This document shows, piece by piece, positions 27,801-36,189 of a stretch of DNA of 64,000 bases; the stretch's first letter is position 1; the number at the start of each line of letters is the position of its first letter. Where the stretch lies: NCBI RefSeq assembly GCF_015776785.2, contig NZ_LFMD02000007.1, positions 1,346,615 to 1,410,614 of the forward strand. The letters run 5' to 3'. The position numbers were made by a program, and so were the translations under genes. The notes under the pieces are model-generated. The model saw only the letters and a program-made list of their open reading frames with translations. It did not search any database and was not told the DNA's origin. The DNA is from Kitasatospora sp. SUK 42 (GTDB lineage Bacteria; Actinomycetota; Actinomycetes; Streptomycetales; Streptomycetaceae).

Positions 27801-30704
27801 GGCCAGATCGTCAACGACGTCACCCGCGCCCTCGGACGGCCCGTGCTGTCCGCGACGACCAACTTCGCCACCGTGAGCCTCGGCGAACTGGCCGAGCTGA
27901 TCGACCAGTTGTCGGAGACCGAGCAGGACGGCGGCACGACCGGCGCCGAGGTGCCCGGGGTCGGCCCCTGGGTGCGGCCGTTCGCGGTCGAGCACGTGGA
28001 GGCCGCCGCCGTACCGAAGCCCGCGGCCGCCCCGCAGCCGCCCGCCGGCGAGTGGCCGCTCTTCACCACCCCCGGCCACCCGCTGGCCGAGCCGCTGCGC
28101 GCGGCGCTCACCCGGGCCGGGATCGGCGGCGGCGTGCTGCTCTGCCTGCCCGACGAGTGCGGGGGGCCCGAGACCGGGCTGTTCCTGGACGCCGGACACG
28201 CGGTCCTCGCGGCTCCGGCCGGCACCCGGCTGGTCGTGGTCCAGCACCGCCACGGCGCCTCCGGGTTCGCCAAGACCCTCCACCTGGAGCACCCGGGCGT
28301 CCCGGTGACGATCGTCGAGCTGGACCGCCCCGCCCTCACCGGAGCGGACCTCGACGAGTCGGTGCGGCGGGTGGTCGCCGAGGCCGCCGCCACCACCGGC
28401 TTCGCGGAGGTCCGCTACCAGGGCGACGGCCGCCGCACCGTCCCGCTGCTCCGCCCGCTGCCGCCGGCCCCGGACGCCGCCGGAGCCTCCCCGCTGGACC
28501 CGCGCGACGTGCTGCTGGTCACCGGCGGCGGCAAGGGCATCACCGCCGAGTGCGCCCTGGCCATCGCCGGGGACTCCGGCGCGAGCCTGGCCCTGATCGG
28601 CCGGGCCGACCCCGCCGCCGACGAGGAGCTCGCCGCCAACCTCGCCCGGATGGAGGCCGCCGGCCTGCGCTACCGCTACGAGCGGGCCGACGTGACCGAG
28701 GGCGAGCAGGTCGCCGCCGCCGTCGACCGGCTGGAGGGCGCGCTCGGCCCCGTCACCGCCGTGCTGCACGGCGCCGGCCGCAACGAGCCGGCCGCCCTCG
28801 GCGCGCTGACCGCCGAGGACTTCCGCCGCACCCTGGCGCCCAAGATCGACGGGCTGGAGGCCGTCCTGGCCGCCGTCGAACCGGACCGCCTCAAGCTGCT
28901 GATCACCTTCGGCTCCATCATCGGGCGCGCCGGCCTGCGCGGCGAGGCCCACTACGCGACAGCCAACGACTGGATGACCGAACGGACCCTGCGGTTCCAG
29001 CAGGAGCACCCGCAGGCCCGGGCGCTCGCCCTGGAGTGGTCCGTCTGGTCGGGCGCCGGCATGGGCGAGCGGCTCGGCGTCGTCGAGGCGCTGATCCGCG
29101 AGGGCATCACGCCGATCTCCACCGAGCACGGCATCCAGGTGCTTCGCGAGGTGCTCGCGGACCCGGCGGCCGGCCCGGTCCTGGTCGTCAGCGGACGGGC
29201 CGGCGGCCTGCCCACCCTCACCACCGTCCAGCGTGAGCTGCCGCTGACCCGCTTCGTGGAACGGGTGGTCGCGCACTACCCGGACATCGAGCTGGTCACC
29301 GAGGCCGATCTGACCGAGGGCAGCGACCCCTACCTGACCGACCACCAGCTCGCGGAGGGGCTGCTCTTCCCCGCCGTCCTGGGCATGGAGGCGATGGCCC
29401 AGGTCGCCACGGCGGTGAGCGGCCACCGGGGCTCCCCGCGGCTGGAGGACGTCGAGTTCAAGCGGCCCGTGGTGGTCCGCCCGGGCGGCTCGACCACCAT
29501 CCGGATCGCGGCGCTGGTCCGCGGCCCCGGGCTGGTCGACGTGGTGCTGCGCACCGAGGACACCGGGTTCGCGGCCGACCACTTCCGCGCCACGCTGCGC
29601 TACCCGAAGCCCGAGGTGCCGGACAGCGGGGCGCCGATCGACCTCGGCCTGCCGGCCGTACCGGTGGACCCGATGGCCGAGCTGTACGGGAGCATGCTGT
29701 TCCAGGGCAAGCGCTTCCAGCGCCTGCTCCAGTACCGGCGGGCGAGCGCCCGGCACGCGCTGGCGGACATCTCCACCACCTCCCCGGCGCCCTGGTTCGC
29801 GGCCTTCCTGCCGCAGGACCAGCTGCTGGCCGACCCGGGCACCCGGGACGCGATGATGCACGCCATCCAGTGCTGCGTCCCGGACGCCACCCTGCTGCCG
29901 CAGGGCGTCGAGCGGCTCTGGCTGGCCGACCGGGCCGACCAGGACTCCGAGTACGTCGTCCTCGACGCCCGCGAGCGCTCGCAGGACGGCAACACCTACG
30001 TCTACGACCTGGACGTGCGCACGCCCTCCGGCACGGTCGTCGAGCGCTGGGAGGGGCTGACCCTGGTCGCCGTCCAGCGGCGCGACGGCGCCGGCCCGTG
30101 GGCGCCCGCCATGCTCGGCTCGTACCTGGAGCGCAGCCTGGAACGGGTCCTCGGCGGCAGCCGCGCGGTGGTCGTCGAACCCGAGACGGACGACGCGCCG
30201 GACCGGGAGCGCCGGTCCTCCACCCGGACCGCCGTCGGCCGGGCCCTCGGCCGGGCCGTCACCCTGCTCCACCGCCCCGACGGCAAGCCCGAGCTGGCGC
30301 CGGAGCCGGGCCTCGACGGGCAGAGCGTCTCGGCCTCGCACGGCGCCGGGATGACCCTGGCGACCGTCGGCCGCGGGCGGCTCGCCTGCGACGTCGAGTC
30401 CGTCCGGGAGCGGACCGCCGAGGACTGGGACGACCTGCTCGGCTCCGCCCAGCTCGCCGTCCGGGACCTGCTGGTCGCCGAGAGCGGCGAGGACCCGGCG
30501 CTCGCGGGCACCAGGGTGTGGAGCGCGCTGGAGTGCCTGCGCAAGGCGGGCGCCACCTCCCAGGCACTGACCGTCGACCGCGTCCACCCGGACGGCTGGA
30601 CCGTCCTGTCCGCGGGCGACGCGCTCATCGCGACCTGGGTGACCACCGTCAACGACCGCACCGAGCCGGTCGTCTTCGCCGTACTCGCGGGCAGGGAGGG
30701 CTGA
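24876..30704 (+). CDS. pksE: Enediyne polyketide synthase PKSE
   Basis: This 1942-residue iterative synthase builds the linear polyene precursor of the enediyne core. Domains run KS (about 1-460), AT (565-880), ACP (930-1010), KR (1205-1400), DH (1480-1640) and a C-terminal phosphopantetheinyl transferase (1800-1942). KS Cys213 (DGACSSS), His346 (HGTGT) and His386 (NFGHTK) are visible. So are AT Ser657 (GHSLGE), the ACP site LHLSSI with Ser971 or 972, and the KR nucleotide loop TGGGKG at 1216. KR Tyr1360 (YATAN), DH His1490 (TDHQLAEG) and PPTase DVE near 1839 with LRK at 1890 complete the set. The protein can therefore charge its own carrier domain. ATG 24876 starts at MSNERIAIIG. The stop overlaps the thioesterase start by one base. 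Confidence 0.97.
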   Translation: MSNERIAIIGIGLRYPDANSADELWENVLSGRRAFRKLPDERMNSADYWSADRSAPDRFYATKAAVLRDFEFDRVKYSVAGSTYRSTDLTHWLALDVAAEALADAGFPDGSGLPKQATGVVVGNSLTGEFSRANIMRLRWPYVRRTVAAALADQGWADEDTAAFLTSLEGRYKAPFPAIGEDTLAGGLSNTIAGRICNHFDLRGGGYTVDGACSSSLLSVVTAARALADGDLDVAVAGGVDLSIDPFEVIGFAKTGALATGEMKVYDRDSNGFWPGEGSGMIVLMRERDALEQGRRIYATIAGWGVSSDGKGGITRPEAGGHRLALSRAYQRAGYGVETVSYFEGHGTGTALGDATEIEALSSARRDADPTARPAALGTIKGNFGHTKAAAGVAGLIKATLAVHHQVIPPGTGHYDPHPGLIGDTATMYVPREAETWPADQPVRAGVSAMGFGGINTHITVSQAAGAARRAAVDERAVRLVAGRQDAELLLLAGQGPAELREEVERLLDLTPKLAQAELADLAGTLADRLTDGPIRAAVVATSPDEATRALGRLRELLDTGVQEAFSAGEGIFLARARTAPRIAYLFPGQGSGRGAVGAIRRRFAAAEEVFQDAGLTAGGDQVATQVAQPRIVAGSLAALRVLDGLGIQADTAVGHSLGELTALHWAGTMSEEQVLRLAGIRGQVMARASRGGGAMAGLAATVDETARLSAGQDVVVAGHNGPRQTVISGPAEAVDAVCRKAAAEGVTATRLNVSHAFHSPLVEPAAVALSERLAELDFRTPVRQIASTVSGGPLDPAADLRELLRDQVLLPVRFHEAAASAVADADLVVEVGPGRVLSGLLAEIAPDRTVLAVDTDSPSLGTLLRVVGAAFVLGAPVRTGELFADRLIRPLPADGEMTFLASPCEAAPAIAPELVDVAVAGTDPAARPAAESADGASTLELLCRLAAERVELPQDSVTARTHPMDDLHLSSITVGQIVNDVTRALGRPVLSATTNFATVSLGELAELIDQLSETEQDGGTTGAEVPGVGPWVRPFAVEHVEAAAVPKPAAAPQPPAGEWPLFTTPGHPLAEPLRAALTRAGIGGGVLLCLPDECGGPETGLFLDAGHAVLAAPAGTRLVVVQHRHGASGFAKTLHLEHPGVPVTIVELDRPALTGADLDESVRRVVAEAAATTGFAEVRYQGDGRRTVPLLRPLPPAPDAAGASPLDPRDVLLVTGGGKGITAECALAIAGDSGASLALIGRADPAADEELAANLARMEAAGLRYRYERADVTEGEQVAAAVDRLEGALGPVTAVLHGAGRNEPAALGALTAEDFRRTLAPKIDGLEAVLAAVEPDRLKLLITFGSIIGRAGLRGEAHYATANDWMTERTLRFQQEHPQARALALEWSVWSGAGMGERLGVVEALIREGITPISTEHGIQVLREVLADPAAGPVLVVSGRAGGLPTLTTVQRELPLTRFVERVVAHYPDIELVTEADLTEGSDPYLTDHQLAEGLLFPAVLGMEAMAQVATAVSGHRGSPRLEDVEFKRPVVVRPGGSTTIRIAALVRGPGLVDVVLRTEDTGFAADHFRATLRYPKPEVPDSGAPIDLGLPAVPVDPMAELYGSMLFQGKRFQRLLQYRRASARHALADISTTSPAPWFAAFLPQDQLLADPGTRDAMMHAIQCCVPDATLLPQGVERLWLADRADQDSEYVVLDARERSQDGNTYVYDLDVRTPSGTVVERWEGLTLVAVQRRDGAGPWAPAMLGSYLERSLERVLGGSRAVVVEPETDDAPDRERRSSTRTAVGRALGRAVTLLHRPDGKPELAPEPGLDGQSVSASHGAGMTLATVGRGRLACDVESVRERTAEDWDDLLGSAQLAVRDLLVAESGEDPALAGTRVWSALECLRKAGATSQALTVDRVHPDGWTVLSAGDALIATWVTTVNDRTEPVVFAVLAGREG

Positions 30705-31189
30705 TGTCGGACTACTACGAGATTCGCCACACGGTCGGTTTCGAGGAGACCAACCTCGTCGGCAACGTCTACTACGTGAACTACCTCCGCTGGCAGGGGC
30801 GCTGCCGGGAGATGTTCCTCAAGGAGAAGGCCCCGGCCGTGCTCGCCGAGCTGCAGGACGACCTGAAGCTCTTCACCCTCAAGGTCGAGTGCGAGTTCTT
30901 CGCCGAGATCACCGCCTTCGACGAGCTGTCCATCCGGATGCGGCTGGAGGAACTGACCCAGACCCAGGTCAAGTTCGGCTTCGAGTACCTGAAGCTCGAC
31001 GGCGGGCAGGAGCGGCTGGTCGCCCGCGGCAGCCAGCGGATCGCCTGCATGCGCGGGCCCAACACGGCCACCGTGCCGGCGAGGGTCCCCGAGGCGCTGC
31101 GCGCCGCCCTGGCGCCCTACAGCGAGGCCTCGGTGGCCGCGCGCGGCCCGGCCGTGCTGCGGCCGGTCGGGGCGGGGAGGGCGTCGTGA
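30704..31189 (+). CDS. Enediyne-specific hotdog thioesterase (E10/TEBC)
   Basis: This 161-residue single-domain hotdog thioesterase is of the CalE7/SgcE10 type. It releases the polyene made by PKSE. The conserved N-terminal block ETNLVGNVYYVNYLRWQGRC (about residues 16-35) contains the Asn, Tyr and Arg residues important in CalE7. The acidic residue expected on the central helix region follows in KVECEFFAEITAFDEL. Length fits the family. Start ATG 30704 overlaps the PKSE stop (TGATG), and the flavin reductase overlaps the other end, so the three are translationally coupled. With the PKSE it defines the cluster as enediyne. Confidence 0.95.
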   Translation: MSDYYEIRHTVGFEETNLVGNVYYVNYLRWQGRCREMFLKEKAPAVLAELQDDLKLFTLKVECEFFAEITAFDELSIRMRLEELTQTQVKFGFEYLKLDGGQERLVARGSQRIACMRGPNTATVPARVPEALRAALAPYSEASVAARGPAVLRPVGAGRAS

Positions 31190-31719
31190 GCAACCACCTC
31201 GGCGTCGCGAGGGACACCGAGCGGGGCTCCCTGCGGGAGACCATGGCACGGTTCGCGACCGGGATCACGGTGCTCACCACGGGCGGCGAGCGCGTCCACG
31301 GGATGACCGCCAACGCGTTCAGCTCGGTGTCGCTGGAGCCCCCGCTGGTCCTGTGCTGTGTCGCCCGCAGCGCCGTCATGCACGACGCGATCGCCACCAC
31401 CCGGTCCTTCGCGGTGTCCGTGCTCGGCGGCGAACAGGAGCACCTGGCACGGTACTTCGCCGACCGGAGCAGGCCGCACGGCGCAGCCCAGTTCGCCGGG
31501 GTCGACTGGCGGCCCGGCCCGTTCACCGGGGCCCCGCTGCTGTCGGACTCGCTGGCCTGGCTGGAGTGCAAGCTCACCGAGCAGTACGACGGTGGCGACC
31601 ACTCCATCTTCCTCGGCGAGGTGCTCGCCACCGGCCGGGCCGGTGGCCGGCAGGCGCTGCTGTTCTACGACGGCCGCTACCACCGGGTCGCACACCAGGG
31701 CACCGAAGAGACCGGCTGA
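31186..31719 (+). CDS. Flavin reductase domain protein (E6-like)
   Basis: This 177-residue protein belongs to the class of NAD(P)H:flavin oxidoreductases that supply reduced flavin to two-component monooxygenases. Motifs are RETMARFATGITVLTTGG, GMTANAFSSVSLEPPLVLCC and SVLGGEQEHLARYFA. DHSIFLGEVL lies near the C-terminus, where the conserved His binds flavin or nicotinamide. The GTG start overlaps the thioesterase stop (GTGA). SgcE6 of C-1027 is the characterised relative and serves the monooxygenase SgcC. The likely client here is the monooxygenase at 1563-2744, 29 kb away. Confidence 0.88.
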   Translation: MSNHLGVARDTERGSLRETMARFATGITVLTTGGERVHGMTANAFSSVSLEPPLVLCCVARSAVMHDAIATTRSFAVSVLGGEQEHLARYFADRSRPHGAAQFAGVDWRPGPFTGAPLLSDSLAWLECKLTEQYDGGDHSIFLGEVLATGRAGGRQALLFYDGRYHRVAHQGTEETG

Positions 31720-31735
31720 GCGAGGAGGCGGACTG

Positions 31736-32767
31736 ATGTTGGTCAGCGTGACGGGCGGAACCGGGTTCGTCGGCATCCACTCGGTGGCGGCGATGGTGCG
31801 GCAGGGGCATGCCGTCCGGATGCTGGTCCGGGACCCGGCCGCCGCCGAACGGGCCCTCGGGCTGCTGGCGGTGGGCCCGGGAGCCGTCGACCTGGCGGTC
31901 GGGGACGTCACCGACGAGGCCTCCGTGGCCCGCGCGGTCCGCGGCGCCGACGCCGTCCTGCACGCGGCCTCGGTGTACTCCTTCGACAGCCGTCGGCACG
32001 CCGCCATGCGCCGGACCAACGCGCGGGGGACCGCGGTGGTCCTCGGTGCCGCCCGGAAGGCCGGCGCCGAGCGGATCATCCACGTCTCCAGCATCGTCGC
32101 GCTGCTCCCGTCGGACGGCCGGCCGCTCCGGGAGGACTCCCCGGTCGGCCGTCCCCGGGAGACGTACATGGCGACCAAGGCCGCCGCCGAGCGGATCGCC
32201 CGGCGCCACCAGCGGGAGGGCGCGCCGGTGGTCATCACCTACCCGCCCGCCCTGCTGGGCCCGTTGGACCCGAGGCTGGGCGACCAGAACGCGCGGCTGC
32301 GCAACACGCTGCGCGGGCTGATGCCCATCTGGCCCCTCGGGGGTTTCCCGGTCGGCGACGTCCGGGACACCGCGGAACTGCACGCCCGGCTGCTGACCGC
32401 GCCGAGGTCCGCCCCGGACCGGCACTTCGCGCCCGGTCGGCAGCTCACCACCCGGCAGTACGTCAGGACCCTGCGGGAGGCCACCGGCCGGCGGCTGCCG
32501 GCGGTGTTCCTGCCGGCCCGCGCCATGCTGCCGGTCGGCGCGCTGGCCGGGCTGGTGCAGCGGGTCTGGCCCCGGCACATCCCGGCGGAGTACGGGGCCG
32601 TGTACACCTGCGCCTGCGCGGTTCCGGTCGACCCGGACGCGAGCACGTGCGGGCTGGCACCGAGGCCGGTCGCCGAGACCATGGCCGACACGGCGCGCTG
32701 GCTCCACGACCAGGGGAAGTTGACCGAGCGTCAGATAGGCCTGCTGGCCGGGGGGAACCGCGACTGA
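31736..32767 (+). CDS. Extended SDR (dihydroflavonol reductase/epimerase-like)
   Basis: This 343-residue short-chain dehydrogenase is of the extended type. The NAD(P) motif is VTGGTGFVGIHSVAAMVRQG at residues 5-24. The ADVVLHAAS-like strand is DAVLHAASVYSF. The catalytic Ser is in HVSSIVAL, and Tyr-Lys is in ETYMATKAAAE. GDVRDTAELH and QLTTRQYVRTLREATG resemble DFR-like family ends. The start is ATG 31736 with GAGGAGG seven bases upstream. It closes the PKSE operon and could reduce a carbonyl of the core or act on a sugar nucleotide. The resemblance to dihydroflavonol reductases favours a non-nucleotide substrate. Confidence 0.8.
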   Translation: MLVSVTGGTGFVGIHSVAAMVRQGHAVRMLVRDPAAAERALGLLAVGPGAVDLAVGDVTDEASVARAVRGADAVLHAASVYSFDSRRHAAMRRTNARGTAVVLGAARKAGAERIIHVSSIVALLPSDGRPLREDSPVGRPRETYMATKAAAERIARRHQREGAPVVITYPPALLGPLDPRLGDQNARLRNTLRGLMPIWPLGGFPVGDVRDTAELHARLLTAPRSAPDRHFAPGRQLTTRQYVRTLREATGRRLPAVFLPARAMLPVGALAGLVQRVWPRHIPAEYGAVYTCACAVPVDPDASTCGLAPRPVAETMADTARWLHDQGKLTERQIGLLAGGNRD

Positions 32768-32787
32768 GCGGTCCCCCCCCGCCCCTA

Positions 32788-32804
32788 CCCGCCGATCCGG
32801 CGGG
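32788..32804. terminator. Short terminator hairpin
   Basis: A perfect 7-base-pair hairpin (32788-32794 and 32798-32804) has a 3-base loop. It lies between the SDR stop and the stop of the convergent TetR gene. Confidence 0.6.
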
Positions 32805-32808
32805 CCGG

Positions 32809-33510
32809 TCAGTCCGGCTCGCCGGATCGGCACTCCTCCTCCGCGATCTCCGCTTCCGCGATCTCCTCCCGGAGTCGCCGCCCCGAGGCCGCCACCGATC
32901 TGGTGGCGGCCTCCAGCGTGTCTCCGACACCGACCATCAGGCCGATCAGCTGCGCCTCCAGACAGCGCTCGGCGTCGAAGGGCTCGATCAGGTAGCCGCC
33001 GAGCTCCAGCACGACCAGTCCGTGCACCGCCGACCACATCTGATGGGACACCAGATCGGCGTCCGCCGAGCGGAACCGGCCCGACTCGATGCAGCGGGTG
33101 GCGCACTTCACCACACCGACCAGCGTGTAGCGGCCGTGCTGGCGGTCGTCCTCGCCGAGCGAGAAGCCGGCCAGGGAGGAGGAGCCGAACATCACCGCGT
33201 ACAGATGGGGGTTGGCGAGGGCGTTGTACCGGTAGGCGCGGCCGAACAGGCACAGGTCGGCGACCGGGTCGTCGCTGCGGCGGACCCTCGCGAAGTGCCC
33301 CTCCAGCCGGGCGAAGCCCTCGTGGACCATGGCGCGGGCCAGGCCGCGCATCCCGTTGAAGTGGGTGTAGAGGGCCATCGTCGATGTGCCGCCCTCGGAG
33401 GCGATGCGCCGCGCCGAGAGCGCCTGCGGGCCCTCCTCGGCGAGTAGTCGGGCGGCGATGTCCACCAGTAGAGTCTGGCGGGTCTTGGGGTCCGAACGGC
33501 GGCGACTCAT
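32809..33510 (-). CDS. TetR-family transcriptional regulator
   Basis: This 233-residue repressor has an N-terminal helix-turn-helix at about residues 10-55 (LLVDIAARLLAEEGPQALSARRIASEGGTSTMALYTHFNG seen in pieces). The variable helical ligand-binding domain ends in an acidic tail (EEIAEAEIAEEE). Within that domain, SHQMWSAVHGLVVLELGGY resembles the TetR_C_33-type signature (WxxxHGLVxLE). Start ATG 33510. It is divergent from the MFS transporter gene, the standard arrangement for an efflux pump repressor. It may sense the enediyne or an intermediate. An inverted repeat at 33598-33622 in the shared promoter region is a candidate operator. Confidence 0.85.
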   Translation of the reverse strand: MSRRRSDPKTRQTLLVDIAARLLAEEGPQALSARRIASEGGTSTMALYTHFNGMRGLARAMVHEGFARLEGHFARVRRSDDPVADLCLFGRAYRYNALANPHLYAVMFGSSSLAGFSLGEDDRQHGRYTLVGVVKCATRCIESGRFRSADADLVSHQMWSAVHGLVVLELGGYLIEPFDAERCLEAQLIGLMVGVGDTLEAATRSVAASGRRLREEIAEAEIAEEECRSGEPD

Positions 33511-33597
33511 GTCATCAGTTTCCCAAAAGCGCGTGCCCCCAAGGCCGTTCGAGGCCGAAAGCTCCCTGGTCAGCACGATGCGAGAAGCAACCGTTCC

Positions 33598-33622
33598 GGC
33601 ACGCCCCGTAGCTTGGCGTGCC
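33598..33622. promoter_or_regulatory. Inverted repeat in TetR/MFS intergenic region
   Basis: Arms GGCACGCC (33598-33605) and GGCGTGCC (33615-33622) flank 9 bases in the 196-base gap between the divergent TetR and MFS genes. The size and position suit a TetR-family operator, though a simple hairpin cannot be excluded. Confidence 0.45.
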
Positions 33623-33706
33623 ACGGAGAGCGACCCCGAAACGTCAAACCCTCCGGCGGAGTCGGGGCCGCGGCCCGGTCCGCCGCCTCGAAGGAAAGGT
33701 CCCGCC

Positions 33707-35212
33707 TTGCAATCGAGAGCACCCCACCGCACCGCCGGCGCTTCGCTGCTGATGGCCGCCGGAACCGTCGTCACGCTGGTCTCGGCCGCCGTGGCCTTCC
33801 GGCACTCGTTCGTCATGGATCCGTCGATGCCGATGGACCACATGCCGGCCAAACCGTCCACCGCCAGCCACCCGTTGCAGGGCATGGAACTGTCCGAGAT
33901 GCCGGAGATGTTCGTCGCGCTCGGCGGCCTGCTCCTGGTGCTGCTCGGCGCGGCGCTGCGCGGGCGCCCCGAAGCGGCCCCCGTCGCCGCCCCCTCCCGG
34001 GCCGGCCGGGGCGGCCGGGTGCTGATCGCGGTGATCGGCACGGCCGCGCTGACCATCGACATCAGCAAGACCTCCACCCTGGGCTTCGTCCTCCCGGGCA
34101 TGCGGGCCGAGTACGGTCTGACGCCCAGCACGGCCTCGCTGCTGGCGGTCTGCGGGCTGACCGGGACAGCACTCGGTGCGATGCTGTTCGGGGTGCTCAC
34201 CGACCGGATCGGCCGGCGGGGCTCCTACCTGATCGCCACGCTCGGCTTCACCGCCACCAGCATGTGCGGCTCGATGCCGACCTTCCACGGCAACCTGGTG
34301 ATGTGCGGCCTGATGGGCCTGGCGGTCGGCGGCCTCGCCCCGCTGCTGATCACCCTGCTGATCGAGACGGTCGGCGGACGCACCCGAGGCTCGGTGGTGA
34401 CGGCGCTCTCGGTGGCGGCGACCGCGATCGGCTACCTGGTCGCGGCGGGCTCGGCGCTCTGGCTGGAACCGCGGTACGGCTGGCGGGTGCTCTGGCTGAT
34501 CGGCGCCCCGACCGGGGCCGTGCTGGCCCTGCTCGCGCCGTTCGTCCCGCACTTCACCGCCCCGGCGGCCCCCGCCGCGGCGCGGTCCGACGCGGCGGAG
34601 GCGATACGGAACCGGGTGCCCGTGCGGGGGTTCACCAGCGGCCTCCAGTACGTCTTCGCCACCCTGATCGGCCTGCTCACCTTCGGCCTCACCACCTGGG
34701 TGCCGAGCCTCGCCCGGCTCGGCGGGGTTTCGGTCCACACCGCCAACCTGATGCTCACCGTGGCGGCGGTGGTGATGGTGCCGTGCGCGCTGCTGCTGAT
34801 GCTGGGCTACCGCAGATTCGGGCCGACCGTCGTGGCGGCGGGCATGGCCACCCTCACCGCGGTGCTGCTGCTGGCGCTCACCGTCACCGGCGCGGTGGCC
34901 GCGGTGGCCTGGATCTGCGCGGGGGCGCTGGTGGCGGCGCTGTTCTCGGTGAACTCGATGGCGGCGATCTTCCTGCCGATCGCGGCCGACCTGGCGGACC
35001 CCTCCCGGCGCGGGCGGACCACCGGGACGGTGTCGTTCTTCAACCGGCTGGGCGGGCTGTGCGGGCCGCTGCTGCTGGCGGGCCTGGTGTCCTCGGCCTC
35101 CGACGTGCTGACCGCCGTGGCCGTTCTGGCGCTGCTCTGCGCGGGCGCCGCCTGGTTCATCGGCCGGCGGCACCGGCTGACCAGAACGGCCGTCCAGGCC
35201 GCCGCGGAGTGA
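33707..35212 (+). CDS. MFS transporter with extra N-terminal Met/His-rich segment
   Basis: This membrane protein of about 501 residues is of the sugar/aromatic-acid MFS type. The cytoplasmic loop 2 motif is FGVLTDRIGRRGSYLIATLG. The central loop is short and around 12 helices follow residue 105. Before them is an extra region with two hydrophobic segments and a loop MDPSMPMDHMP rich in Met and His. I know no function for this in the family. Start TTG 33707 is chosen for AAGGAAAGG just upstream, and the first ATG in frame is about 15 codons later. The TetR gene is divergent. Export of the enediyne for self-protection is the natural guess. Confidence 0.75.
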   Translation: MQSRAPHRTAGASLLMAAGTVVTLVSAAVAFRHSFVMDPSMPMDHMPAKPSTASHPLQGMELSEMPEMFVALGGLLLVLLGAALRGRPEAAPVAAPSRAGRGGRVLIAVIGTAALTIDISKTSTLGFVLPGMRAEYGLTPSTASLLAVCGLTGTALGAMLFGVLTDRIGRRGSYLIATLGFTATSMCGSMPTFHGNLVMCGLMGLAVGGLAPLLITLLIETVGGRTRGSVVTALSVAATAIGYLVAAGSALWLEPRYGWRVLWLIGAPTGAVLALLAPFVPHFTAPAAPAAARSDAAEAIRNRVPVRGFTSGLQYVFATLIGLLTFGLTTWVPSLARLGGVSVHTANLMLTVAAVVMVPCALLLMLGYRRFGPTVVAAGMATLTAVLLLALTVTGAVAAVAWICAGALVAALFSVNSMAAIFLPIAADLADPSRRGRTTGTVSFFNRLGGLCGPLLLAGLVSSASDVLTAVAVLALLCAGAAWFIGRRHRLTRTAVQAAAE

Positions 35213-35320
35213 GGGTCTCGCCCTGGCCCCGCGCGCAGCACGCGCGGAGAAGAATGCCGATCTCCTTGCGCCGATACTGAATTGGCTCCACTTTCGCCTT
35301 CCGACGGAAAGGAAAGAGGC

Positions 35321-36124
35321 ATGGCCGACGCACAGGACGTGATGTCCGCTCTGGTGGCCGACGGCGAGGCCGTCGACGCTCTGGTGGCGGATCTGTCGGA
35401 CGAGGACTGGGCGCGCCCCACCCCGGCCCCGGGCTGGACCGTGGCCCACCAGATCGCCCACCTGTCGAGCATCTTCCGGATGGCCGGGATGTCGGCGGGC
35501 GACCCCGACGCCTTCCGGGCCCTCGCGGCGGGCATCGGGCAGGACTTCAACGGCGCCGTCCAGGAGGCGCTCAAGCCCTACCTGGCGAACCCGCCCAAGG
35601 TGCTGCTGGACCGCTGGCGGGCGGAGCGCGCCACGGCCGAGCGGGCGCTCGCGGCCGTTCCGGCCGGACAGCCGGTGCCGTGGCTGGTGCGCCCGCTGCC
35701 GGCGCCCGTGCTGGCCGCCGCCGGGATGATGGAGCTGTTCGGCCACGGCCAGGACATCGCCGACGCCCTCGGGGTGCGCCGCGAGGCCACCGACCGCCTT
35801 CGTCACCTGGTGCAGTTCGCCGTCATCACCTGGGACTTCGGCTACCAGGCGCGCCAACTGACGCCGCCCGACACCGAGTTCCGTTTCGAGATCACCGGCC
35901 CGTCCGGTGCGGTCTGGGAGTTCGGCCCGGCCGACGCCGAGCAGCGGATCAGCGGCCCGGCCCTGGACTTCTGTCTGCTGGTGACCAGGCGCCGGCACCG
36001 CGACGACCTGGCGCTGGTGGCCATCGGCGCGGACGCGGACGCCTGGCTGGACCTCGCGCAGGCCTACCGCGGCCCGGCCGGCCCGGGCCGTACGCCCGGC
36101 CAGTTCGCCGCCCCGCGGCCGTAG
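35321..36124 (+). CDS. TIGR03084/maleylpyruvate-isomerase-family protein
   Basis: This 267-residue protein has the DinB-like metal-binding helical domain. DLSDEDWARPTPAPGWTVAHQIAHLSS has the first His ligand, near residue 47. MMELFGHGQDIADALGVR follows with the second and third His near 145. The C-terminal part (about 190-267) is an SCP2-like or MDMPI_C-like beta domain (FRFEITGPSGAVWEFGPADAEQRISG). It is related to the protein at 14748-15488 by fold but is closer to TIGR03084. ATG 35321 has AAAGGAAAGAGG upstream. The reaction is unknown. A strong terminator separates it from the convergent SgcJ-like gene. Confidence 0.75.
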   Translation: MADAQDVMSALVADGEAVDALVADLSDEDWARPTPAPGWTVAHQIAHLSSIFRMAGMSAGDPDAFRALAAGIGQDFNGAVQEALKPYLANPPKVLLDRWRAERATAERALAAVPAGQPVPWLVRPLPAPVLAAAGMMELFGHGQDIADALGVRREATDRLRHLVQFAVITWDFGYQARQLTPPDTEFRFEITGPSGAVWEFGPADAEQRISGPALDFCLLVTRRRHRDDLALVAIGADADAWLDLAQAYRGPAGPGRTPGQFAAPRP

Positions 36125-36134
36125 TCCTCGCCGC

Positions 36135-36179
36135 AACGCCGCGTCCCCCCTGCTCCTCGGGCAGGGGGGACGCGGCGTT
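36135..36179. terminator. Bidirectional terminator hairpin
   Basis: A perfect 19-base-pair inverted repeat (36135-36153 and 36161-36179) has a 7-base loop. It lies between the convergent stops of the TIGR03084-like gene and the third SgcJ-like gene. Confidence 0.85.
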
Positions 36180-36189
36180 CGTACGGTGG

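Noticed and set aside
27153..30587. Minus-strand open frame of 1144 codons opposite the PKSE
   Set aside because: It is the antisense of PKSE domains with intact catalytic residues on the plus strand. Its product is Gly/Gln/Asp-rich low complexity.
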